From an uncultured bacterium (GTDB lineage: Bacteria > Bacteroidota > Bacteroidia > Chitinophagales > CAIOSU01): a DNA stretch of 12,371 bases. The notes under the pieces are model-generated. The model worked only from the letters and a program-made list of their open reading frames with translations, was not told the origin of the DNA and searched no databases. The position numbers were made by a program, and so were the translations under genes. Below are positions 1-7,638 of the stretch, piece by piece; within the stretch, counting starts at the first letter, position 1, and each line of letters opens with the position of its first letter. The stretch lies in NCBI GenBank assembly GCA_903861055.1, contig CAIOSU010000281.1, positions 1 through 12,371 on the forward strand. Direction: 5' to 3'.

Positions 1-647
1 ATTTTGGCCAAGTATAGGTGAACTATATTGTCAACACCATCGTGGTCGCCACCAGAAATGTATATTTTTTGGCCTTTTATCTTGTAGTAGCCATGCTCTG
101 TTGGGGTTGCACTGCTGGTAATGTCGGTAAGCGAGCTACCGGCTTGTGGCTCGGTTAGAGCCATAGTACCTTGCCATTTGCCTGCCCACATGTGAGCCAA
201 ATAGGTTTCTTTAAGCTCTTTACTGCCAAAGCTATCAATCAAGTTCGCAGCACCTGCGGTTAGGTAAGGGAACGCAACTGCTGCAGTATTAGCCGCATGA
301 AAAACCATCGCCGATAGGTTGAACAGCAAATAGGGCATTTGCTGCCCACCTTTCTCAAACTCTTTTGGGGCATTTATCCATCCACCTTCTCCAAAGGTTT
401 CCATTATCTCGCGCACTTTAGGGTGCACCTTAATGGTTCCGTCTTCGTACTTTGGCTTCTTATGGTCCATTTCTTCATAAAGTGGATACAAAAGCGAATC
501 ACTGATTTGCTTCGCCGTATCCAGCGTCATGTCATACGTATCTTGGTTGTGGTCTTTATAATAATCTAGTTTGGTAAGTTCCAAACCGTTGAATACATCA
601 AATAGCAAAAAACGCAAATTGCGCATGCTGATATACTGCTTAGCCAT
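1..647 (-). CDS. Acyl-CoA dehydrogenase, DmdC-like large family (partial, N-terminal 215 residues)
   Basis: This is the first part of a flavin-dependent acyl-CoA dehydrogenase, an enzyme that introduces the alpha-beta double bond into acyl-CoA thioesters; the gene runs off the left edge. The translation starts MAKQYISMRNLRFLLFDVFN from ATG at 645-647. The N-terminal extension (about residues 1-50) resembles the one found in the roughly 590-residue acyl-CoA dehydrogenases related to 3-methylmercaptopropionyl-CoA dehydrogenase. Residues 159-175 read WQGTMALTEPQAGSSLT, the flavin-contacting strand of the family. They are followed by GYYKIKGQKIYISGGDHD (about 186-203), and ISGG-D/E-HD is typical of this subgroup. 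There is no Shine-Dalgarno sequence. A weak promoter-like TATTGTTG lies at 718-725 (minus), with a TTG 23 bases upstream of it. The family is secure; the substrate cannot be told from this fragment, and the catalytic glutamate lies outside the window. Confidence 0.9.
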   Translation of the reverse strand, partial: MAKQYISMRNLRFLLFDVFNGLELTKLDYYKDHNQDTYDMTLDTAKQISDSLLYPLYEEMDHKKPKYEDGTIKVHPKVREIMETFGEGGWINAPKEFEKGGQQMPYLLFNLSAMVFHAANTAAVAFPYLTAGAANLIDSFGSKELKETYLAHMWAGKWQGTMALTEPQAGSSLTDITSSATPTEHGYYKIKGQKIYISGGDHDGVDNIVHLYLAK

Positions 648-764
648 TTCTTGTTGAGGATTTTATGTACTGGTAATAAATGAGCTCTCAATAATAAGAA
701 AATGTACTGTAAATGCACAACAATAGCCACTTGAACTGCCACATTGCCCAATGTTTATGCCACA

Positions 765-790
765 AAGCACACTATATATTTATTGTGCTT
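765..790 (-). terminator. Hairpin just downstream of the adhesin gene, probable terminator
   Basis: AAGCACA (765-771) and TGTGCTT (784-790) form a perfect 7-bp stem around a 12-base AT-rich loop. It starts 9 bases past the TAG stop (800-802) of the minus-strand adhesin gene. On the minus strand the second arm continues into TTTG rather than a long T-run, so this is a weak intrinsic terminator at best. A second small hairpin, ACATT (741-745) with AATGT (750-754), follows. The rest of the 648-799 gap shows only the weak promoter-like box mentioned for the acyl-CoA dehydrogenase. Confidence 0.45.
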
Positions 791-799
791 AACTAATAA

Positions 800-3700
800 C
801 TACCTCAACAGAGTAACACTGCCCTTCTGCCTATATATTTGGCGCACACCATTCTCGCGAGAAAGGTAACTCAGGCTGTATACATAAACTCCCGGAATGC
901 AGACTTTCCCTTTGCTAGTGCCGTTCCAAACCTCCATAAAGTCATTCGATTTATATACCACCCCGCCCCATCTATCAAAGACGGTTAAGTTAAATTCTTC
1001 AATGTAAGTACAAACGCTATACGCTTTAAATACATCGTTCGCACCATCGGCATTTGGCGAAAATGCATTGGGCAGGTATAGGCGGCATGCACAGTTTTCA
1101 TCGGTAACCAACGCCTCAGCACTTACTTCGCCACAGTCATTTATGGCTGAAACGATGTAGATACCTGGTGTATCCACCACAATTTGACTCGCGGTATCGC
1201 CCGTTGACCAAACATACAGATAACCCTCATCACCTACCCGCAATATTACGGTTTCACTTGCGCAAACAATAGTATCATTTACATTCAACTGCGGAACGTT
1301 TGGTATTTGCTCCACCGAAACACTCACGGTGTCGCTGTTCGTGCAATTGCCATTTGAGATAGTTCCGCTGTATACCCCTGCATCAGTTACCACCAAATAA
1401 TCGCTCGTATCGCCTGTCGACCAAACGGTGCCAACCAAGCCTGTACCTAATACCACCGAATCGCCAAAGCAAACAGTTAAATCAGGGCCTAGATTAAACG
1501 ATGCTATGCTGTCGCCGGTAACGGTAACCGAGTCAACTGCCTCGCAACCTTGTGCATCGGTAACAGTCACGGTATAAGTTCCAACGGTAACGCTCGTTAG
1601 TGTTGATGCAGTAGCTGCATTATTCCATAGATAGGTATATGGTGCCGTGCCACCCGTAACGGCCACGCCAGCGCTACCACCGTTAGGGTTGTTGCAATCA
1701 ACAGGTGTCATGGTGGTTTGCAATGCCAGTGAAGTGCCCGCAACAATGGTAAAAGTGGCATTTGAGGCACAACTGTTAGCATCGGTAACCGAAATCGTAT
1801 AAGCACCATCAGTTAAACCATTTACGGCAAGCGTGGTATCGCCATTGCTCCATAGCACTGCGTAAGGTGCCGTGCCGCCCGAAACCTGCACGGTAATAGC
1901 ACCTGTAGCATCGCCTGCACATGCAACATCGGTTTGCGAAACCAGCCCAATTGCTGGTGCATTTGCATTAATTAAGGCAAATGCGGTATCGATAAAGCAA
2001 TTGGCAAAGCCGTTGTCAGTAATGGTTACGGCAAAGTTACCAGCTGCCAGGTTATTGGCCGTTGTGCCCGTTCCTGAGCCATTGGCCCAAGTATAGGTGT
2101 AGTTGCCAGATCCGTTGGTTGGGGTAAGCACTATGCTACCATCGCTCAACCCACAAGCAGGCTGGGTGATAGCAGCCGACACATTAAACGAGCAGCAATT
2201 GGCTGGAGCTGTTAATGTTGCGGTATTATTTACTTGGCAACCTTGCGCATCAACTATCGTTACGTTAACTATACTGGCAGGTAAGTTGGCAAGGGTTTGC
2301 GATATAGCAACAGGTATATTAATTACAAATGGCGCACCACCAGTGTCAATAGTCACGGTGTATGGTGCAGTACCTCCGCTAACATCCACAGTTATATTGC
2401 CATCATTACCCGCACAAGTTGGGTTTATAGGGTTGGTAAGGTTTAGTACCAATGAACTGTTTGAAGTAAGGGTAAATGTAGTATCAATAAAACAGTTGGC
2501 CACCCCATTGTCGGTAATGGTAACATTGTAAACACCCGCCCCAATGTTGCTAGCCGTAGTGCCTGTGCCAGAACCATTAGCCCAAACGTAAGCGTAGTTG
2601 CCCGAACCGTTGGCCGATGTAATAACAATACTACCGTTGCTCTGTGCACAAGTAGGTTGGGTAAGTGCAGCCGATACTGTAAACGTACAACAGTTAGGTG
2701 CAACCAACGTGGCCGAATTGTTCACTTGGCAACCTTGTGCATCTACCACACTTACGTTCACGGTGCCATCTGGCAGGTTGGTTATGGTTTGCGCAATAGC
2801 TATTGGCACATTCACCACAATTGGTGTACCGCCGGTATCAATAGTTACGGTGTAAGGAGCCGCGCCGCCACTGAGCGTTGCGGTTATGCTACCGTCATTT
2901 CCTGCACAAGTAGGGTTTACTGGGTTGGTTAGGCTAAGGCTTAAGTTACTGTTTGAGTTTAAGGTAAAGGTGGTATCCTTAAAGCAGTTCGCAAAACCAT
3001 TATCGGTAATAGTTACGCTATAAGTGCCAGCACCAATGCCGCTCGCCGTGGTGCCTGCGCCCGAGCCATTGGCCCAAGCATAGGTGTAGTTGCCAGAGCC
3101 GTTGGCAGCGGTAAGCACTATTGTACCGTTGCTTTGCCCACAAGTAGGTTGCGTAAGTGCCGCCGATACTGTAAACGTACAACAGTTAGGTGCTGCCAAG
3201 GTAGCCGAATTGCTCACTTGGCAACCTTGCGCATCCACCACACTTACGTTCACGGTGCCATCAGGTAGGTTTGTAATTGTTTGAGAAATGGCAAAAGGCA
3301 CATTTACCACAATTGGGGTGCCGCCTGTATCAATAGTTACGGTGTAAGGCGCGGTGCCACCGCTCAACCCAGCTGTAATACTGCCATTATTGCCAGCACA
3401 AGTAGGGTTAACAGGGTTGGTAAGGCTCAAAGCCAATGTGCCCGATGATTGGGTTACAGTGCCCGAAGCCGTGGCTGTGCATCCATTGCCATCATTTACC
3501 TGCACCGTGTATGGGCCTGGCGCTAAGTTGCTGGCGGTAGCCGCACTACCACCACTTGGCGACCAAGTATAGGTAAACGGCGCCGCCCCACCCGTATTGG
3601 TAGCCGTAGCGGTGCCGTTACTGGCCGTGCAAGTTGATGGCGTAGTAGTAACTGCAGTGGTAAAGCCGCTAGATGTGGCAATAGTACCCGAAGCCGTTGC

Positions 3701-6616
3701 CGTGCAACCACCAGTGCCCGTAACTGTAACGGTATAAGTACCCGAAGCGCGGTTGGTTATGGTTTGGGTGCTTCCACCGCCGGGGCTCCAAGCATAGGTA
3801 AATGGTGCAGTTCCGCCGGTAACGTTTGCCGTAGCAGAACCATTTGCCAAACCACAAGTAGTGGCAGTGGTGGTAACTGTTACACTCGGTATAGAGCCAC
3901 TGCTGGTTATGGTAACAATTACGGTATCCTTACAACTAGCGGCATCGGTAGCTATTACGGTGTAAGCACCTGCCCCAAGGCCCGTTTGCGCAGCACCGCT
4001 CAAGTTGCCCGGCTGCCAATTGTAAGTGTATGGTGCCGCGCCGCCAGCGGCGCTTACCGTGGCGCTGCCCGTTGGCTGGGCGCAAGATATATTGGTTTGG
4101 CTGGTAATAGTGGTAGTAATGTTGGGGCAGGTGGTGCAAGGGGGTATACCAGCTGCACTGGTTATACGCAGTCGGTTGCCTGCCGCATCGGTTACCCGTA
4201 TAGGAAAAGTACCCGGCGGCGTAGCAGTGCTATTAGTAGAAAAAGTGGTCCAAGTGGTATCAGCAAAACCGGCACAAATAAATGGGATGCAGTTGCCTAG
4301 CGGGCAACCTGTGCAGTTTTGAAATGGTGTTCCACGCTGCCAAGTGTATGGGCCAGTGCCATTTGAAACGGTGTAGTCTCCGTTAGGCTGCACACAAACC
4401 GTTAAGTTGGCGCAAGCATTGACCGTTATAAAAGTTGAATCAAGACCACAAGGAAGCGTATATATAATGCGATGCACTCCTGGGCCAGCTACCGATGGAC
4501 TGAACTGACCTGAAGAACTATTGGTAATGCCCGGGCCACTCCACACCCCGCCAGGGGTTACTGCGTTGAGCGTAATTGGTGGGGCAATATCACAAATTGG
4601 GCCAGCAGGGCAGATAGTAGCATCGCAGCAAATTAGCGTAAACTGTGGGCAAGCATTCATATTTAATACTTGCACATAACCCGTGCGGGTAGTGCTTGAT
4701 GAGGTGCCCGTTCCACCACAAACAATAATTTCGCCACCAGTGGTAACCGCCACGTCAAATGCACGAAACGGCAAATTTACCGAAGAAATTACGTTCAAAT
4801 TGGCATCATATTTTATAACCCTATCTGCAGAGCCTACATACACGTTACCACAAGTATCAATATCAATGCCATTGTTGCCTGGTTGGCTAAAACCAAATTG
4901 CACGGTGCTTATACCGCCTGGTATGGCTGCCGAAGCCAAAATAGCACCTGTGTTTAAATCTCTTTTGTGCACAATATTGCCACCATGGGTGTATACAAAT
5001 TTGTCGTTGGCCTTAATAGCACAATTAGGGCCGTTGCCTGTGCTGGGGCGATACTCTTCAGATTTGTAACCAAGCTTATATCCGTGACTTTCGTTAAATA
5101 ACGGCTGATTGTTACAAACGCTAAAGTTCTGATTTACAGAACCTACCGAGTCAAGAGTCATAAAAAAATACCGCCCGTTGCGAGAGGAGCTAATGGAGCG
5201 AACCTCCATAGCATCGTTAAACACCCCCGGCAGAATAGATGGCCTGTTGGTGCCAACAATTACGTAGCTTATTATAGCACCATTACTGGCATTAATATCA
5301 AAAAGAGCCCCTTTAATATTGAGCCCAACACCCTGCGTACCACCCACAACCAACTTCGTTTGATCGCAATTGAATGCTATGGTCCAATACTCATCAGAGC
5401 TAAACAACGTTCCCGCAACACTCCATTGCAAAGCACCCGCCGTGTTAATTTTTTGGATAGCTGCCAATGAACCACGAGTAATATAGCTATTGCCGTTTCT
5501 ATCGGTAGCTAAGCTACCCAGCCAATCACCATCCGATTCGCCAGGAGCAGAGGGAGTTGCGTCCCAAGGAGTAACGTAAGTCCATAGCAAAGTACCCGTA
5601 GCATTGTACTTCAGTAACTTCATAGGGGCATCACCACCAATAACATAAACGTTACCCGCAGCATCCCTCTCGCATTCCCAAATACAATTCGAACTAGTTA
5701 AAGTAGGGCTTTGTACCCAAGGGTCGATAACGATGCCTCTCGAATGATCATAACCTTCCAATTCAAACGAAACTACATTGCCTTGCAATACAAACTTTGA
5801 AGCTATTAGTTCATTGGTGCTGCCATTGTAAAAAGTAACTGGAGCATGCTCTACCATATCACCATACAAGGTACTTATCAGCAACTTGCCCGATTCATCA
5901 ATCTTTAGCATTCGGTCGGCGGGATAAGCCATTTTAACTTGGCTGATATCAGCACCTGGCTTCACTACCAACGAGTATTTCATGCCACCCTCAGGATGCA
6001 TGGTATATTCTACATCAATACCCTTATAAATCCCTTCGTAAGTTATTTTACCAAAACCCCTTACATTATCAAAAGTAGGATTGATAGGATTTTGTCTCTT
6101 TGGCATAGCATAAGTGTAGTATGCCACCCCCAAGTCTTTGCCTACTATTTCGGCAGCTGGGTTTGCACCTTGCCACACAAAACCAAAAAGGTCGCTTTTA
6201 TTTACCTTTTTTGGTTTTGTCATATCTCCCTTTTTTCTGTCAGGGTTTTTAACTCGCTCTACAAAAAAATAGTCTACCCCATTTGGCTTAAAAAAAATTT
6301 GGGTGCCTCCACCATCAATGGCAAATCGTATATCGCTGCTAGCACCCTCATAACGATCATTAAACTGCCCTAAATTCTCGACAAAATACTGAGGGGCTAT
6401 ATTCGCCGACCATGTAACCCTAGCCATGGTATCATACACTGGCAGCATGGGGTTTGTCTCGTTGCCTTCGTAAACGTTATTCACGGCGGCCCTATCCTTA
6501 TTACCCGTTTCAGTTTGTTTATCTGAACTTATAGGTAATGACAAACCATGAGCATAAAACAATCCTGATAGGAAGCACAAAGTAGCAGCAGAAAATAAGA
6601 GCAGGTAATTTCGCAT
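800..6616 (-). CDS. Giant T9SS-secreted surface protein with DUF7948-like head, SprB-type repeats and type B C-terminal sorting domain
   Basis: This 1938-residue protein is probably an exported cell-surface adhesin or structural protein. Residues 1-24 are a Sec signal peptide (MRNYLLLFSAATLCFLSGLF, then an AHG-type cleavage site). Residues about 70-300 resemble the DUF7948 head domain of large Bacteroidota secreted proteins, from FVENLGQF to GIVIDPWVQ. Residues about 305-655 are a propeller-like region with repeated GNVYV/GNSYI and KYNATG/KYDANL strands. A cysteine-rich Ig-like segment (655-745) follows, then eleven SprB-like modules (833-1703). Two further Ig/PKD-like modules with WSTGDT come next (about 1704-1840). 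The end (1844-1938) is the gliding-motility-type C-terminal domain: LYLPNAFSPNADGANDVF, FDRWGGVVY, WNGT, final KGSVTLLR. That domain directs export through T9SS and cell-surface attachment. The ATG at 6614-6616 sits directly before the signal peptide. I found no clear promoter box upstream. The ligand is unknown. A role in gliding would need sprB/gld context, which is absent here. Confidence 0.93.
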   Translation of the reverse strand: MRNYLLLFSAATLCFLSGLFYAHGLSLPISSDKQTETGNKDRAAVNNVYEGNETNPMLPVYDTMARVTWSANIAPQYFVENLGQFNDRYEGASSDIRFAIDGGGTQIFFKPNGVDYFFVERVKNPDRKKGDMTKPKKVNKSDLFGFVWQGANPAAEIVGKDLGVAYYTYAMPKRQNPINPTFDNVRGFGKITYEGIYKGIDVEYTMHPEGGMKYSLVVKPGADISQVKMAYPADRMLKIDESGKLLISTLYGDMVEHAPVTFYNGSTNELIASKFVLQGNVVSFELEGYDHSRGIVIDPWVQSPTLTSSNCIWECERDAAGNVYVIGGDAPMKLLKYNATGTLLWTYVTPWDATPSAPGESDGDWLGSLATDRNGNSYITRGSLAAIQKINTAGALQWSVAGTLFSSDEYWTIAFNCDQTKLVVGGTQGVGLNIKGALFDINASNGAIISYVIVGTNRPSILPGVFNDAMEVRSISSSRNGRYFFMTLDSVGSVNQNFSVCNNQPLFNESHGYKLGYKSEEYRPSTGNGPNCAIKANDKFVYTHGGNIVHKRDLNTGAILASAAIPGGISTVQFGFSQPGNNGIDIDTCGNVYVGSADRVIKYDANLNVISSVNLPFRAFDVAVTTGGEIIVCGGTGTSSSTTRTGYVQVLNMNACPQFTLICCDATICPAGPICDIAPPITLNAVTPGGVWSGPGITNSSSGQFSPSVAGPGVHRIIYTLPCGLDSTFITVNACANLTVCVQPNGDYTVSNGTGPYTWQRGTPFQNCTGCPLGNCIPFICAGFADTTWTTFSTNSTATPPGTFPIRVTDAAGNRLRITSAAGIPPCTTCPNITTTITSQTNISCAQPTGSATVSAAGGAAPYTYNWQPGNLSGAAQTGLGAGAYTVIATDAASCKDTVIVTITSSGSIPSVTVTTTATTCGLANGSATANVTGGTAPFTYAWSPGGGSTQTITNRASGTYTVTVTGTGGCTATASGTIATSSGFTTAVTTTPSTCTASNGTATATNTGGAAPFTYTWSPSGGSAATASNLAPGPYTVQVNDGNGCTATASGTVTQSSGTLALSLTNPVNPTCAGNNGSITAGLSGGTAPYTVTIDTGGTPIVVNVPFAISQTITNLPDGTVNVSVVDAQGCQVSNSATLAAPNCCTFTVSAALTQPTCGQSNGTIVLTAANGSGNYTYAWANGSGAGTTASGIGAGTYSVTITDNGFANCFKDTTFTLNSNSNLSLSLTNPVNPTCAGNDGSITATLSGGAAPYTVTIDTGGTPIVVNVPIAIAQTITNLPDGTVNVSVVDAQGCQVNNSATLVAPNCCTFTVSAALTQPTCAQSNGSIVITSANGSGNYAYVWANGSGTGTTASNIGAGVYNVTITDNGVANCFIDTTFTLTSNSSLVLNLTNPINPTCAGNDGNITVDVSGGTAPYTVTIDTGGAPFVINIPVAISQTLANLPASIVNVTIVDAQGCQVNNTATLTAPANCCSFNVSAAITQPACGLSDGSIVLTPTNGSGNYTYTWANGSGTGTTANNLAAGNFAVTITDNGFANCFIDTAFALINANAPAIGLVSQTDVACAGDATGAITVQVSGGTAPYAVLWSNGDTTLAVNGLTDGAYTISVTDANSCASNATFTIVAGTSLALQTTMTPVDCNNPNGGSAGVAVTGGTAPYTYLWNNAATASTLTSVTVGTYTVTVTDAQGCEAVDSVTVTGDSIASFNLGPDLTVCFGDSVVLGTGLVGTVWSTGDTSDYLVVTDAGVYSGTISNGNCTNSDTVSVSVEQIPNVPQLNVNDTIVCASETVILRVGDEGYLYVWSTGDTASQIVVDTPGIYIVSAINDCGEVSAEALVTDENCACRLYLPNAFSPNADGANDVFKAYSVCTYIEEFNLTVFDRWGGVVYKSNDFMEVWNGTSKGKVCIPGVYVYSLSYLSRENGVRQIYRQKGSVTLLR
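1508..4120 (-). repeat. Array of eleven SprB-like modules within the adhesin
   Basis: Residues about 833-1703 consist of repeats of about 75-85 residues. Most carry the pattern C...G...GG.APY.Y.W..G......L..G.Y.V.V.D..GC. Module starts are near residues 833, 910, 985, 1061, 1145, 1225, 1309, 1389, 1474, 1556 and 1629. Most modules hold two cysteines, one early (PTCAG, PTCGQ) and one near the end (DAQGC, ANCF), which could form one disulfide each once exported. The DNA here looks richer in G+C than the AT-rich stretch coding for the N-terminal 150 residues. Confidence 0.85.
1961..3436 (-). repeat. Three tandem copies of a 492-bp (164-codon) two-module unit
   Basis: Copies lie at 2945-3436 (residues 1061-1224), 2453-2944 (1225-1388) and about 1961-2452 (1389-1552; one extra residue in APANCC). 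Each unit is a long module (LTNPVNPTCAG ... DAQGCQV) joined by NCC to a shorter one (TQPTC ... NGSGNYTY.WANGSG ... TITDNGFANCF). Copies 1 and 2 are the closest: 32 identical bases occur at 2670-2701 and 3162-3193, offset by exactly 492. The third copy is more diverged, which suggests an older duplication followed by a newer one. Confidence 0.9.
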
Positions 6617-6725
6617 TGGGGGTAGCAGGTTGTTTATTAATAGGGCTCCTAAATTTAAGCCAAGTAGCTGAAAATTAATAATTTGATTACCCCAAATTAA
6701 CCTATTCGGATAGTTGAGTCACTTA

Positions 6726-6794
6726 AACCCTCACTAACGCTCGTTATTTATTTGGTTGATTAGTTATTAGCTTGCCTCGCCTTGGGCGAGGGTT
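6726..6794. terminator. GC-rich hairpin with a competing longer pairing in the adhesin-ABC gap
   Basis: CCTCGCC (6775-6781) and GGCGAGG (6785-6791) form a perfect 7-bp stem with a 3-base loop. In addition AACCCTC (6726-6732) is complementary to GAGGGTT (6788-6794), so the two pairings exclude each other. The hairpin lies about 85 bases beyond the stop of the minus-strand ABC gene and could end its transcript, but no T-run follows on either strand. Confidence 0.35.
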
Positions 6795-6883
6795 AACTTG
6801 TTGATTGGTAAATAAACTTCAAAAGTTCAACAGTACCCAATAACAAATCAACTAATAACCAATAACTAATAACCAATCAACCA
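6753..6883. repeat. 18-bp imperfect inverted repeat around the intergenic hairpin
   Basis: TGGTTGATTAGTTATTAG (6753-6770) is the reverse complement of 6866-6883 with one mismatch (17 of 18). The right arm covers the last codons and the TGA stop of the ABC ATPase gene. The arms enclose the GC-rich hairpin at 6775-6791 and most of the heptad repeats at 6837-6892. There is no ORF inside and no recognised insertion sequence. Confidence 0.65.
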
Positions 6884-6892
6884 GCAACAATC
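6837..6892. repeat. Degenerate tandem heptanucleotide repeats (ACYAATA type)
   Basis: The stretch reads as eight consecutive 7-base units. The clearest are ACTAATA (6851-6857), ACCAATA (6858-6864), ACTAATA (6865-6871) and ACCAATC (6872-6878), which make a 14-bp direct tandem repeat with one difference. The outer units are weaker. The array runs across the stop codon (6877-6879) into the final codons of the ABC ATPase gene. Confidence 0.65.
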
Positions 6893-7554
6893 TGTCCATC
6901 CTTGAGCCTGATAACCCTTTCGGTAAGGGCAGCTATGTCGTTTTCGTGGGTAACAATTACGATGGTTTTCCCTTCTTGGTGTAAGGCTTTAAAAAGCTCC
7001 ATTACCTCGTAGCTGGTTTGGGTATCCAATGCACCTGTTGGTTCATCGGCCAATATCACTTTCGGATTGCTGATTAAAGCTCGGGCAATAGCTACCCGCT
7101 GCTGCTGACCACCGCTCATTTCGGTAGGCAAGTGGTTGGCCCAATCGCGCAGGCCTACTTTCTCCAAATATTCCAGTGCCATTTTATCGCGCTGCTTGCG
7201 GCTTACGTTTTGGTAATATAAAGGCAGGGCAACATTCTCGGCAGCAGTTTTAAAACTCAATAGATTAAACGATTGAAACACAAAGCCCACCAACATGCTG
7301 CGGTATTTGGCCGCTTTGGCTTGCGATAAGTTCTTAACCAAATACTCGCCCAAATAGTATTCGCCAGAGTCGTATTGGTCCAATATACCCAATATATTCA
7401 GCAGCGTTGATTTGCCCGAGCCCGACGAACCCATGATGGAAACCATTTCGCCCTCGTTAACCTGCATATTTACACCCTTAAGCACATGCAAGCTATTGTG
7501 CCCCATTTGGTAGGACTTATTTAAGTTGTTAATCCGGATTATTGGTTGTGCCAC
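6877..7554 (-). CDS. ABC transporter ATP-binding protein, MacB/LolD type, GTG start
   Basis: This is the nucleotide-binding subunit of an ABC transporter of the MacB/LolD/FtsE-like group, which hydrolyses ATP at the inner face of the membrane to drive a partner permease. Numbered from the GTG start (225 residues), it shows the A-loop region SYQMG, Walker A GSSGSGKST (42-50), Q-loop glutamine 94 in FVFQSFNLLS, signature MSGGQQQR (146-153), Walker B VILADEPTGALD (166-177) and H-loop histidine 203. All catalytic motifs are intact. The frame is open further upstream to a TTG at 7582-7584 and has no ATG before the A-loop. I chose GTG at 7552-7554 because MAQPIIRINNLNKSY fits the usual family start and because the TTG lies inside a promoter-like box (7582-7589). 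No permease or membrane-fusion gene adjoins it, so the substrate (lipoprotein, peptide, drug) is unknown. Confidence 0.93.
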   Translation of the reverse strand: MAQPIIRINNLNKSYQMGHNSLHVLKGVNMQVNEGEMVSIMGSSGSGKSTLLNILGILDQYDSGEYYLGEYLVKNLSQAKAAKYRSMLVGFVFQSFNLLSFKTAAENVALPLYYQNVSRKQRDKMALEYLEKVGLRDWANHLPTEMSGGQQQRVAIARALISNPKVILADEPTGALDTQTSYEVMELFKALHQEGKTIVIVTHENDIAALTERVIRLKDGQIVAG

Positions 7555-7581
7555 TGAAATAGATTTGATAATTGAACGAAG

Positions 7582-7612
7582 CAAGAATATAGCTAATCGT
7601 TCAATTGACCAA
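7582..7612 (-). promoter_or_regulatory. Probable promoter of the ABC ATPase gene
   Basis: On the minus strand TTG (7610-7612) is followed after 20 bases by TATTCTTG (7582-7589), one mismatch from the Bacteroidota -7 consensus TAnnTTTG. It would place the transcript start near 7575, about 20 bases before the GTG start at 7554. This argues against initiation at the TTG at 7584. Confidence 0.45.
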
Positions 7613-7638
7613 CTTATTTAGATGAAGGGGGCTACTCA

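Noticed and set aside
339..569. A 76-codon plus-strand frame with hydrophobic content
   Set aside because: It is antisense to the acyl-CoA dehydrogenase coding region, whose protein sequence is clearly real.
566..751. A 61-codon minus-strand frame overlapping the acyl-CoA dehydrogenase start
   Set aside because: It lies mostly in the gap and in another frame of the dehydrogenase gene, has no recognisable motif, and the dehydrogenase start is well supported.
1961..3436. The regularly spaced repeats considered as a CRISPR array
   Set aside because: The 492-bp period is in frame, coding and translated into SprB-like modules; there are no short palindromic repeats with unique spacers.
1872..4322. 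Several plus-strand open frames of 64-178 codons opposite the adhesin repeats
   Set aside because: They recur with the 492-bp repeat because they are antisense images of the same repeated codons; no conserved domain or separate start context is visible.
5939..6373. A 144-codon plus-strand frame opposite the adhesin head
   Set aside because: The opposite strand encodes the recognisable DUF7948-like region. The plus-strand product shows no family motif.
6617..6700. A promoter for the adhesin gene (TTAATTTG and TAAATTTA boxes on the minus strand)
   Set aside because: Each differs from TAnnTTTG at one position and neither has a TTG at acceptable spacing. AGGAG at 6646-6650 is about 30 bases from the ATG, too far to be its ribosome binding site.
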